NCBI GenBank assembly: GCA_035559595.1
Contig: DATMBF010000028.1
Span: 124,001-188,000 of the forward strand
DNA from: DATMBF01 sp035559595
Lineage (GTDB): Bacteria > Bacteroidota > Ignavibacteria > UBA10030
Direction of reading: 5' to 3'
DNA: 64,000 bases
This document shows positions 32,717-41,079 of the stretch, piece after piece; positions within the stretch are counted from its first letter, which is position 1; every line of letters begins with the position of its first letter. Below the pieces are notes generated by a model. The model searched no databases, was not told where the DNA came from, and saw nothing but the letters and a program-made list of their open reading frames with translations. A program made the translations under genes and the position numbers.

Positions 32717-34585
32717 TTACGCTATGCGCTCAACCTCGAGTTCGGCTAACAATGCGCGAAACACGTTCATCGCCCTGCGCTCGCGCTCTCCCAATCGATA
32801 ATTAAATGCTCCTAAATACTCGCTGGTTTCCGACGGTGTTAAGCCAACGTTCCCTCCGTGTAACATCCCGACAATGGAAAAATCCTCCTCCGCTTTTTCG
32901 AGGGACAAGGCGATCATTGAAGTGAGCTCCTCTTTTTGAGCCTGCGGCATGGATTTCTTCACAGCCCAGATCGCAAAAACAAATGGGAGCTTCTGCCATT
33001 GGTACCACTCCGTGGCAAGGTCATAGGTAAGCTCAAAACCCGCGATCCCATGCTTCTTCGCCCGCAACGCTTCATCACCAATCAAAAGAACAGCATCAAA
33101 TTCACGGAGATCGTTGACGCCCGAGTGCATTCTTACAAATTCAGCTTTCACACCATGTTTCTTCTCCAGAAGGACCTTGAGCAGCTTCACCGAGGTTGCC
33201 GTGTCGTCGGTAATCCCAATCCGCTTCCCTTCGAGATCCCTCCAACCGTGGTTCGAAAACAAGAGGACACTTTGAACCTGATCCCGCGTGGCGATGCAAT
33301 ACCCTAGCGGCTCCAGCTTGTCCTCCTGCGCAAAGAAATCCACGAGAGAGAACAACCCCGCATCAATCTGATCGTTTGCTGAAAGGACACCCATACGTCG
33401 AGGTGTAATTGGAAGAATTCTAAACTGCCGTTTCTCCAGCCGATGATAGAACGGCACAGAGTTCAAATACGGTATTTTCCCGACCACATTGTTTGTGTGA
33501 AGATTGAGGGGATTGTAATAGACATCCCGCTCAACCGGAATCTTCCCCGCATCGTTGATGATCTTGACGATCTGATCTTTTGCCAGCTTCATCGGACTGA
33601 TGGCGCCCGCGTCGTGTGCGATTTTCTCGCCTCCTACCGTGCCATCCATATCGTCGGCCCCGAAATTCAGCGCAACGGAAGCGACCTCCTCCGTCAACAT
33701 CACCCAATAAGCTTTGATGTGCGGAAAGTTGTCCAACATCAGCCTCGAAACGGCGATCATCTTGAGATCGTCTATTGCCGAAGTGAACTGGCCAGAGGGT
33801 TTAATCCCCGTATCCCCCGGCTGAAACGCTAACGGAATAAAGGTAAGGAATCCGCCAGTTTCATCCTGTGCTTCACGTAACCTGAGCATGTGGATCACAC
33901 GCTCTTCGATCGTTTCGATATGCCCATAGAGAATTGTGCTATTCGATGGGATTCCGAGCTTGTGAGCCGTTTTATGAATCTCAAACCAGCTCTTTGCACC
34001 GATCTTCTGATTGAACAACAATCGCCTCACCCGCTCCGAAAACACCTCAGCCCCACCACCGGGCATTGTCCTCAACCCCGCTTCCTTGAGCTGCAACAAC
34101 ACATCCTCAATTGGCATCTTGAACTTTTTATGAAAGAAATCGATTTCGACGGCTGTAAATGCCTTGATGTCCGTGTTCGGGAAGTTCCGCTTGATCTGGC
34201 GCAGCATTTCGAGATAATACTCCCATTCCCAATCCGGATGCAGTCCACCGGTAATGTGCACTTCATGGATTTCCGGCGTGAGTTTGTGGAGAATCTCGTG
34301 GATGGTCATTTCGTACGCATCAGGTCTTCCTGCCTTCGTCGCAAAATCACAGAACTTGCAGGAGAGAACACAGATGTTCGTCGGTTCAATTTTCTGATTC
34401 AAGACAAAATAGACTGCGTCGCCGCTTTTGCTTCGTTGGACCCAATGAGCCATCTTGCCGAGACTCATGATGTCCGGCGATTGGAACATCGTTAGCCCGT
34501 CCTCTTTCGAAAGACGCTCACCCTTCAAGATCTTCTCCCAGATCGGGACAAGCTTTTTGTCACGAAAATGCATTGAGGTGCTCAT
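32717..34585 (-). CDS. mqnE-mqnA: Fused aminofutalosine synthase / chorismate dehydratase (MqnE-MqnA)
   Basis: 622 residues, a fusion of two consecutive menaquinone enzymes. Residues 1 to about 362 are MqnE, a radical SAM enzyme with C72-x3-C76-x2-C79 (CVLSCKFC), HITGGLHPDWEWEYYLEMLR, GLRTMPGGGAEVFSERVRR and the end GADDMDGTVGGEKIAHDAG. Residues about 366-622 are MqnA, a periplasmic-binding-like fold starting VVGKIPYLNSVPFY, with LSANDQIDAGLFSLVDFF and FDAVLLIGDEAL. MqnA makes 3-enolpyruvylbenzoate from chorismate; MqnE joins it to the adenosyl group to give aminofutalosine. The product of one half is the substrate of the other, so the fusion may channel. The order is reversed relative to the pathway. 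It follows ubiD by one base. Confidence 0.93.
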   Translation of the reverse strand: MSTSMHFRDKKLVPIWEKILKGERLSKEDGLTMFQSPDIMSLGKMAHWVQRSKSGDAVYFVLNQKIEPTNICVLSCKFCDFATKAGRPDAYEMTIHEILHKLTPEIHEVHITGGLHPDWEWEYYLEMLRQIKRNFPNTDIKAFTAVEIDFFHKKFKMPIEDVLLQLKEAGLRTMPGGGAEVFSERVRRLLFNQKIGAKSWFEIHKTAHKLGIPSNSTILYGHIETIEERVIHMLRLREAQDETGGFLTFIPLAFQPGDTGIKPSGQFTSAIDDLKMIAVSRLMLDNFPHIKAYWVMLTEEVASVALNFGADDMDGTVGGEKIAHDAGAISPMKLAKDQIVKIINDAGKIPVERDVYYNPLNLHTNNVVGKIPYLNSVPFYHRLEKRQFRILPITPRRMGVLSANDQIDAGLFSLVDFFAQEDKLEPLGYCIATRDQVQSVLLFSNHGWRDLEGKRIGITDDTATSVKLLKVLLEKKHGVKAEFVRMHSGVNDLREFDAVLLIGDEALRAKKHGIAGFELTYDLATEWYQWQKLPFVFAIWAVKKSMPQAQKEELTSMIALSLEKAEEDFSIVGMLHGGNVGLTPSETSEYLGAFNYRLGERERRAMNVFRALLAELEVERIA

Positions 34586-34586
34586 T

Positions 34587-36362
34587 CTATTGCCAGTATT
34601 GATTCCAACGACTTTCCACGCGTTTGCGAACTTTTGGATCCATTACCAACGGTCGAGGATATCCTTTCTTCCATGTCGCATCGATTCCCAACGTCCCTGT
34701 GTAAATGGGGGAGATTCCGATAAGTTTTTGCTCAGAGAAAACCACATCTCGCTCGCAATCGAATCTTGTAAAAATTCCCCAAATCGAATTCTCTCTGTCC
34801 CGTATATCCACATCCTCGCTGACCAACGCAAGAAGCGGAACATCACGTAAGATTCCCCTCTTCAACAGGCGCTCGAGTAATGGCCTCCCTGCACGATCCG
34901 TCTTAACAATCGCCAGACAATCTTCAACGAACACAGAGTCAAGCACCCCTCGTTCGATGTTCCGAAGATTCTCGACGATGTTCCTCGCTCTCAACAGCTC
35001 CGCTCTCTTCCGTCGACGCTCTCGTTGCTTCCTCGTCGCGTCGAGAATCATCTTGCTGCCAAGCTCCATGACGTAGCTTGTGAAATCAAGCGTATCGAGT
35101 GGGACTTTCGGAATCAGGACGAAATCAAAATGAGGATCAAAGTTATCCCGAATCTCCCGCAACACTGCATTCCAGTTCCGAACATCAACATCCGCAGAAA
35201 CCAGAACAAGGCACTTTGTGAGAGAGAGCTGACCGGTTCCGAGCAAACCCAAAGCGGCCTTCATTGCTTCTTTCCGATAGCGCTCCTCCACCGACACGAC
35301 AAGCAGATTGTGAAATCCTGCTTCATAGTACGCCCAAACCGAACGTACCTCCTTGTGAATCAGCCGAGCAAGTGGACCCAGAATCAACTGTGTCGCATCC
35401 CCGAGATACTTGTCTTCCATTGGCGGGATGCCCACAACAGTAGCGGGATAGATCGGCTCTTTCCGATGTGTCACCCTCCTCAGCTGAAAAACCGGAAAAG
35501 GCGCCGCATGGGAGTAGTGGCCAAAATGATCACCGAACGGGCCTTCTTTCCGCCTTACCCTCTGCGGAACAAATCCCTCCAGCACAAACTCTGCGTTGGC
35601 AGGCACAGGGATCGAAATCGTCTTACTCATCGTCATCGGGATCGGCTTCCCACGCAAGAACGACGCGAATTGCACTTCGTCAATTCCTTCTGGCAGAGCA
35701 GCAACCGTCGCTATGAGTAATGCAGGATCTGTGCCAAGGGCAACTGCCACCGGGAGATCCTGATGCATCTGTTCAGCCCGATGATAATGAAATCCGCCCC
35801 CTTTTTGGATCTGCCAGTGCATCCCCGTTGTCTTTCCGTCATAAACCTGGAGCCGATAGATCCCCACGTTGCGCTTTCCGTCAACCGGATCGTACGTGAA
35901 AACCTGACCGAGCGTTATGAATCTCCCGCCATCCTTCGGCCAGCACTTTTGGATCGGCAGTTGATCGAGGTTTGGTTCTTCAGTAATCTCTTGAGCCACC
36001 CCGCTCCGGACTCGCTTTGGCCTCGCTGCGAGAAATCGTCTTATCAAACCTTGATTCTTCCACAACATCCCAGCACTGGGCGGGACCACACGCTCAGCAA
36101 AGCCGATGAGCTCCTCACCGATTTGCTCCGGGTGCCGTCCGAGGGCAAGTTCAATTCGACGGTCAGACCCAAACAGGTTAATCGCAAGAGGATATCGCGA
36201 CCCCTTGACACGCTCAAAGAGCATCGCCGGTCTTTGCTCTTTGAGTGCCCGCGTGGCAATCTCGGTAACTTCAAGCTGGGGATCGACTTCGAGCCGAATT
36301 CTCTTGAGCTCGCCGAGAGATTCGAGATATTGAACAAATTCACCCAGCGCAGGAAAATTCAT
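34587..36362 (-). CDS. ubiD: UbiD-family (MqnL-type) prenylated-FMN decarboxylase
   Basis: 591 residues. UbiD signature blocks include RYPLAINLFGSDRRIELALG, the R-x-QVYD substrate site (YRLQVYDGKTTGMHWQ), the E-x-P/E..E catalytic region (EFVLEGFVPQRVRRKEGPFGDHFGHYS) and VPLDTLDFTSYVME. These enzymes decarboxylate aromatic acids with prenylated FMN made by UbiX. In the futalosine pathway the UbiD-like enzyme decarboxylates the prenylated naphthoate, and the gene is sometimes called mqnL. It sits 24 bases after ubiX and one base before mqnEA, so the assignment to menaquinone is strong. Length is somewhat above the usual 490-520 residues; the extra part is a charged C-terminal tail. Confidence 0.93.
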   Translation of the reverse strand: MNFPALGEFVQYLESLGELKRIRLEVDPQLEVTEIATRALKEQRPAMLFERVKGSRYPLAINLFGSDRRIELALGRHPEQIGEELIGFAERVVPPSAGMLWKNQGLIRRFLAARPKRVRSGVAQEITEEPNLDQLPIQKCWPKDGGRFITLGQVFTYDPVDGKRNVGIYRLQVYDGKTTGMHWQIQKGGGFHYHRAEQMHQDLPVAVALGTDPALLIATVAALPEGIDEVQFASFLRGKPIPMTMSKTISIPVPANAEFVLEGFVPQRVRRKEGPFGDHFGHYSHAAPFPVFQLRRVTHRKEPIYPATVVGIPPMEDKYLGDATQLILGPLARLIHKEVRSVWAYYEAGFHNLLVVSVEERYRKEAMKAALGLLGTGQLSLTKCLVLVSADVDVRNWNAVLREIRDNFDPHFDFVLIPKVPLDTLDFTSYVMELGSKMILDATRKQRERRRKRAELLRARNIVENLRNIERGVLDSVFVEDCLAIVKTDRAGRPLLERLLKRGILRDVPLLALVSEDVDIRDRENSIWGIFTRFDCERDVVFSEQKLIGISPIYTGTLGIDATWKKGYPRPLVMDPKVRKRVESRWNQYWQ

Positions 36363-36386
36363 TCACACCTGCCGATAAACTGCTGT

Positions 36387-36938
36387 CTATTCAAGTTCTT
36401 CTGCCCTCCAGCCTTTCGATTCCCTTTCACCAATCACTCCCAAAACTTTATCGACAAATCCCCGGACAAACTCGTCAACGCTTTTTGGGACAAAGTAGAG
36501 CGGCGGGCAAATCGGCATAATGATCACACCGTCGCGCGACAATCTCGCGCATTGCTCCAATGTCACAGTCGAAAGAGGGGTCTCTCGAATGCAGAGCACG
36601 AGCTTGAACCTTTCCTTCAGGGCCACCTGAGCAGTTCGCGTGATCAGCGTCTCGCCAATCCCCGATGCGATCTTCCCCAGTGTTGACGTGGAACAGGGAA
36701 GAATGACAAAGGCATCGAAACGATTCGAGCCGGAGGCGAGCGGAGCCGTCAGGTCATCGTCCGAGAATTCCCGCTTGACAAATGATTGGAGATCTCTCGT
36801 GGTAATCCCAAGCTCATCTTTCAGAAGAACTTTCCCCCATTTGCTCACAATCAGAAATTTCTCTGCCCGACAGCGTTGCAAGAACTCTTTCGCGTACACC
36901 GCTCCCGAGGAACCGGTTATCCCGACAATTACTCTCAC
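36387..36938 (-). CDS. ubiX: Flavin prenyltransferase UbiX (MqnM-type)
   Basis: 183 residues. Flavoprotein motif GITGSSGAVYAKEFLQ near the start, APLASGSNRFDAFVILPCSTSTLGKIASGIGETLI in the middle and the conserved CIRETPLSTVTLEQCARLSRDGVIIMPICP, all typical of UbiX. It attaches a dimethylallyl group to FMN to make the cofactor used by UbiD, which is encoded directly downstream. Its ATG overlaps the prenyltransferase stop by four bases, so the two are translationally coupled. Confidence 0.95.
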   Translation of the reverse strand: MRVIVGITGSSGAVYAKEFLQRCRAEKFLIVSKWGKVLLKDELGITTRDLQSFVKREFSDDDLTAPLASGSNRFDAFVILPCSTSTLGKIASGIGETLITRTAQVALKERFKLVLCIRETPLSTVTLEQCARLSRDGVIIMPICPPLYFVPKSVDEFVRGFVDKVLGVIGERESKGWRAEELE

Positions 36939-37777
36939 GGGAAATACGCTCCAGCCACTACCATTCCGAGGACGACAAATCCCAACACAGCGTTAATTTT
37001 GAAAAATGCCAGTTCAACGTTGTCAACCCTTTGGTGCTCGAGATAAAGAAGGTAGCCAGAAGCAAGGAGAAAGGGGAGCGCTGCCACGGCACGAATGAAC
37101 AACCAGAACAACAAAACCAACACGGTAAAGGCGAGAACATGAAGGATTCCGGAAATCCGAATGGCCTTCTCCCGCCCATATTTCGACGTGAATGAATAGA
37201 GATTGTTTTCGCGGTCGAACATCTCGTCAAGCGTCGAATAGATAATATCAAACCCCGCAACCCACAGCATCGTGAAAATCGACAGCAGAAGTCCAGGCAG
37301 GATTCCCTCCAGAGATTGCTGGACGGCAAACCAACCGCCAAGTGGAGCCATTGCCAACCCCAGACCAACACCAAAATGTGCAAGCGCTGTAAAGCGCTTC
37401 ATGTAAGGATACAAGGTGAAGATCGCCAAAGGCAAGGGGGAGAGAAGCAGGCAAAATGTCGAAATCAGAGCTGCCGAGCCAAGGTACAGCAAGAGACCAA
37501 GAGCCAGAACAGCCATCGCCTCCCGAAGCGACATTTTCCCGCTGGGGAGTTCGCGGACAGCCGTGCGAGGATTGCGCTTGTCAATCTCGCGATCGATGAT
37601 TCTGTTCAGTGAAAGAGCAACCGTTCGTGCACCCGTCGCAGCTGTCAGTACGAGCAACAGCAACAGTGGCTCGGGCGGAATCTTGGCGGCGAGAAACACC
37701 CCGCTATAAATGAGCGGAAGCGAAAAGAGAGTATGTTCGAATTTAACAAAGTTGAAGAACTTCGAAAGTTGAACCAA
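36935..37777 (-). CDS. ubiA: UbiA-family (MqnP-type) naphthoate prenyltransferase
   Basis: 280 residues from a TTG at 37777, preceded by AAGGAAT. The reading frame stays open to a GTG at 37855, but a perfect promoter (37817-37847) lies inside that extension, so the longer start would be upstream of transcription. The protein has eight to nine membrane segments and both UbiA aspartate motifs: LNRIIDREIDKRNPRT (N-x3-D-x3-D, first half) and DIIYSTLDEMFDRENNLYS (D-x3-D region, second half). It prenylates dihydroxynaphthoate for menaquinone. It is the first gene of the minus-strand arm, followed by ubiX with a four-base overlap. Confidence 0.92.
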   Translation of the reverse strand: MVQLSKFFNFVKFEHTLFSLPLIYSGVFLAAKIPPEPLLLLLVLTAATGARTVALSLNRIIDREIDKRNPRTAVRELPSGKMSLREAMAVLALGLLLYLGSAALISTFCLLLSPLPLAIFTLYPYMKRFTALAHFGVGLGLAMAPLGGWFAVQQSLEGILPGLLLSIFTMLWVAGFDIIYSTLDEMFDRENNLYSFTSKYGREKAIRISGILHVLAFTVLVLLFWLFIRAVAALPFLLASGYLLYLEHQRVDNVELAFFKINAVLGFVVLGMVVAGAYFP

Positions 37778-37816
37778 CAGATTCCTTGCGCGTTTGTCAA
37801 TGTCGTGTAATTTTTT

Positions 37817-37847
37817 CAAATATAGCCGAAAAATTGAAGGGAAGCAA
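37817..37847 (-). promoter_or_regulatory. Bacteroidota-type promoter of the ubiA-mqnC arm
   Basis: Minus strand TTG (37847-37845), 20 bases, TATATTTG (37824-37817), perfect match to TAnnTTTG. Predicted start about 37811, giving a 34-base leader that includes AAGGA before the TTG start codon. Same octamer and spacing as the promoter of the opposing ubiE arm. Confidence 0.75.
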
Positions 37848-37867
37848 GGCGACACGCTGACCTGTTG

Positions 37868-39937
37868 TTATTTCACGACAGTTCCACTGGGTACGTCGTC
37901 AAGAACAGTAACAATAGAAAGTCGATTGGAGTCGTTTGCGGCAAGAAGCATTCCCTGGGATTCCTCACCTCTGATTCGTGCCGGCTGGAGATTTGCGACG
38001 ACAACGATTGATTTCCCAACAAGCTGTTCCGGCCGATAGTGTTGAGCAATACCGGCGACAATCTGTCGCGTTTCAGACCCGATTTCGACACGAAGTTTTA
38101 GCAACTTGTCTGATTTCGGCACGTTTTCTGCCGCGACAACTTTTGCTACGCGGAGATCAATTTTCCTGAAATCCTCAATCGTTATCGTCGCGTTATTGTG
38201 TGGTAGTGATTGCTCCGCGGTCAAAGCCGAAAGTCCGAGTTCGTTCATCATGTGTTGGATTTCCTTGTCTTCGATTTTCTTCACAAGAAGCGATGAGGTT
38301 CCGAGAGAGTGTCCCTCCGCCAGTACAAGCTCGGCGGCGCTTTCCCATCGAGTTGAAGCAAGCGGCTCGCCGTGATTAAGCATCGACCAGATGTCCTGAG
38401 CGATGGAGGGAGTCACAGGCTGAAAAAGGATAGCAAGCGATCGAACGACCTGCAAGCAAATGTTCAACGTGGTTGCGCACTGCTCTGGATTATCCTTAAC
38501 GGTTTTCCAGGGCTCGCTGTCATTGAAGTACTTGTTTGCGGCTCGCGCTAAGTTCATGGTTTCCACCACTCCATCACGGAACCGATAGCGTTCGAAGTAC
38601 TCCGCAATCGCCGATGGGGCTGATTGTATCCGATCAATCATTTCCTTGTCGAGCTGCGTAAGCTTTGAGCGCTTCGGAACCTTGTTCTGAAAGTTCTTTT
38701 GAACGAATGCCATCGTGCGATTGACGAAGTTGCCGAGGATATCCGCGAGCTCGCTATTCGTTCGTGCCTGGAAATCTTTCAGATAGAAATCGGAATCCCT
38801 CGACTCGGGCAGATTAAGCGCCAGAGCATATCTCAACGTGTCAGCCGGAAAGAACCGTAGAAAGTCCTGCAGATCGATACCCCATCCGCGGCTCTTAGAG
38901 AACTTCTGCCCCTCGAAGTTCAGGAATTCATTCGCGGGTACATTTTCGGGAAGGATGTACGTGCTCTTTCCCCCATCATTCCACGCCATGAGCATGGCAG
39001 GAAGCACGATGCAGTGGAATACCACATTATCTTTGCCGATAAAGGCCACGTACTTTGTCTCCTCGTTCTGCCAATAGTTGCGCCACGCATCCGGTCTTCT
39101 TTGGTTCAATGCCCACTCCTTGGTCGATGAGATGTAACCAAGGACGGCATCAAACCAGACATAAACCACTTTCTTTTCGTACCCTTTGATGGGAACTTGC
39201 ACTCCCCAACTGAGGTCTCTCGTCACTGCACGATCCTGCAAGCCCTCTTTGAACCAGCTTTCGCAGTACCGCAGTACATTCTCTTTCCATCCGTCTCGTT
39301 TCGACCGCTCAGCAATGTAGGCCTCGAGCCGCTTCTGAAAATCTCCAAGCGGAAAATAGAAATGAGTTGTGCTCCTGACAACCGGTGCCGAACCGCAGAT
39401 CTTACACTTTGGATCAATCAGCTCGAGCTGGTTCAGCCAGGTTCCGCAGTTCTCGCATTGATCCCCCCGCGCCTGAAGATACTTGCAGTTTGGACAAGTC
39501 CCTTCGACATAACGGTCGGCAAGAAACATCGCATCCTTCTCACAGTAGAGCTGCTGTTCCTCCCGTTCTTTCAACACCCCCCGCCGATGGAATTCAACAA
39601 AGAACTCCTTTGTCGTTTCGTGGTGAAGGGGCAATGATGTCCTCGAGTAGTTGTCGAAACTCATCCCAAACTTCTCAAACGCTTCCTTATTTAACGGATG
39701 ATAGCGGTCAACTACGCTTTGCGGCGTAATTCCCTCCTTCTCCGCAGTCACGGTAATCGCAACGCCATGCTCATCCGACCCGCAAATGAAGAGAATGTCC
39801 CGTTTCTTCGCCCGTTGGTAGCGCACATAGATATCCGCCGGCAGGTACGCTCCTGCAAGGTGTCCTAAGTGAATAAGGCCGTTCGCGTACGGCAAAGCCG
39901 CAGTAACCAGAAAGCGCTTGAATGATGAATTACTCAT
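37868..39937 (-). CDS. metG: Methionyl-tRNA synthetase with C-terminal EMAP-II/Trbp111-like domain
   Basis: 689 residues. Class I motifs: HLGHLAGAYL (HIGH type, about 22) and KFSKSRG (KMSKS type, about 340). A zinc knuckle region holds two C-x2-C pairs (CPNCKYLQARGDQCENC and CKIC, about 145-185), the two-knuckle form of MetRS. The anticodon-binding helical domain follows, and residues about 580-689 form a tRNA-binding OB-fold (TIEDFRKIDLRVAKVVAAENVPKSDKLLKLRVE) ending GLTV-like. It charges tRNA-Met. It overlaps holB by four bases and so belongs to the Omp85-holB-metG operon; its stop lies 90 bases before the ubiA start. Confidence 0.97.
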   Translation of the reverse strand: MSNSSFKRFLVTAALPYANGLIHLGHLAGAYLPADIYVRYQRAKKRDILFICGSDEHGVAITVTAEKEGITPQSVVDRYHPLNKEAFEKFGMSFDNYSRTSLPLHHETTKEFFVEFHRRGVLKEREEQQLYCEKDAMFLADRYVEGTCPNCKYLQARGDQCENCGTWLNQLELIDPKCKICGSAPVVRSTTHFYFPLGDFQKRLEAYIAERSKRDGWKENVLRYCESWFKEGLQDRAVTRDLSWGVQVPIKGYEKKVVYVWFDAVLGYISSTKEWALNQRRPDAWRNYWQNEETKYVAFIGKDNVVFHCIVLPAMLMAWNDGGKSTYILPENVPANEFLNFEGQKFSKSRGWGIDLQDFLRFFPADTLRYALALNLPESRDSDFYLKDFQARTNSELADILGNFVNRTMAFVQKNFQNKVPKRSKLTQLDKEMIDRIQSAPSAIAEYFERYRFRDGVVETMNLARAANKYFNDSEPWKTVKDNPEQCATTLNICLQVVRSLAILFQPVTPSIAQDIWSMLNHGEPLASTRWESAAELVLAEGHSLGTSSLLVKKIEDKEIQHMMNELGLSALTAEQSLPHNNATITIEDFRKIDLRVAKVVAAENVPKSDKLLKLRVEIGSETRQIVAGIAQHYRPEQLVGKSIVVVANLQPARIRGEESQGMLLAANDSNRLSIVTVLDDVPSGTVVK

Positions 39938-41073
39938 GAATAGGAAAAGAGGCTGTCTGCGTAGGAGTGCGTGTGCAGCTCGATCGCAAGAGTGGTAAAG
40001 ACAAGTGAAAGGTAGACATTTTTGTCAACAAGAGCAATGCTGCGTTCGACCGAGTCGATGCAACGAACGAGATTGGCATTCGGAAACTTACTGACGAAAC
40101 TTTCGAGGTCTTTCAGAAGATCCTGATTTTGTACGCTCGACATTCCTCTCTCCCGCAAGATCAGTGCATCCCGAAACCACACTTGGAGAAGTTTGAGCCA
40201 GCGAATTGACGCATCGCGGTCCATCGTCCGCGAAATCTCCTCCACCGCATTCAAGAGCGGAATTCGCTGCGATCCCAGCGCATACTGGACGAACATCACC
40301 ACAGACTGACGTTCTTGAAGAATATCGACCGACAAAAGGTCTCGCGCCCTGGCATAACTTCCCTCGGCCAACTTGGCGACAAGAGCCGCCTGATTCCGTT
40401 CTGCACCATCACGTTCTACGAGACTCTTGGCGATTTCTTCCTCTCGGAGGGGCCCACACTGAATTGACTGACAACGTGAAACAATGGTCGGCGGCAATTG
40501 GTCTTTCTGCGCGGAAGTAAGAACAAGGAGAGTATTCGGCGGCGGTTCTTCAAGGGTTTTTAATAACGAGTTCGCCGCTTCAACATTCATCTGGTCAGCA
40601 TTTGAAATGATGAAGATCTTCTTCCCTTGTTCCACGCTCGTTAGCGAGGAGCTCCGTCGGATCTGGCGAACGCTATTGACCTTAATGAATGTTGCTTTGG
40701 GAATGCTGATCCGATGATACGGATCCGCTGCCTTCTGACGCAATTGTTCCTGAAGGATTCCTAACTGGTCCTCCGCGAATCCTGCAATAGGGTCATCGCC
40801 GGACTTCTCGTTCTTCCCAACCGGCAGAGCACAAATAAAGACCACATTCGGATGTTGTAATGTGTTGACACGCCGGCAACTACTGCATTGCTCACATGCA
40901 TCATCAGCCCCTTGCTGACAAACGAGTACTTTGGCAAACTCGATTGCCAGCGCATCTTTGCCGATCCCTTCCGGGCCGTGAAAGAGGTATGCGTGAGCCA
41001 CCTGCCCCCTCTGAATCGCTCTTCGCAAGAGCGACTTCGCCCGTTCTTGTCCTATGACGCGATTCCAGCCCAT
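39934..41073 (-). CDS. holB: DNA polymerase III delta-prime subunit
   Basis: 379 residues. AAA+ clamp-loader fold with Walker A GPEGIGKD (about 33-40), a four-cysteine zinc module ACEQCSSCRR (about 58-67; the first ligand Cys lies at residue 52), sensor-type KTLEEPPPNTLLVLTSAQKDQLPPTIVSRCQSI, and a C-terminal helical domain. Delta-prime is the stator of the complex that loads the beta clamp. It follows the Omp85 gene by six bases and overlaps metG by four. The gene is complete; length is close to that of other delta-prime proteins with a C-terminal collar. Confidence 0.93.
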   Translation of the reverse strand: MGWNRVIGQERAKSLLRRAIQRGQVAHAYLFHGPEGIGKDALAIEFAKVLVCQQGADDACEQCSSCRRVNTLQHPNVVFICALPVGKNEKSGDDPIAGFAEDQLGILQEQLRQKAADPYHRISIPKATFIKVNSVRQIRRSSSLTSVEQGKKIFIISNADQMNVEAANSLLKTLEEPPPNTLLVLTSAQKDQLPPTIVSRCQSIQCGPLREEEIAKSLVERDGAERNQAALVAKLAEGSYARARDLLSVDILQERQSVVMFVQYALGSQRIPLLNAVEEISRTMDRDASIRWLKLLQVWFRDALILRERGMSSVQNQDLLKDLESFVSKFPNANLVRCIDSVERSIALVDKNVYLSLVFTTLAIELHTHSYADSLFSYS

Positions 41074-41079
41074 ATGATG

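Noticed and set aside
35763..36686. 307-codon plus-strand open frame
   Set aside because: Antisense to ubiD and ubiX, both of which are fully supported by motifs.
37778..37855. GTG start extending UbiA by 26 residues
   Set aside because: The extension contains a perfect promoter, so it would be untranscribed from that site; a TTG with AAGGAAT fits better.
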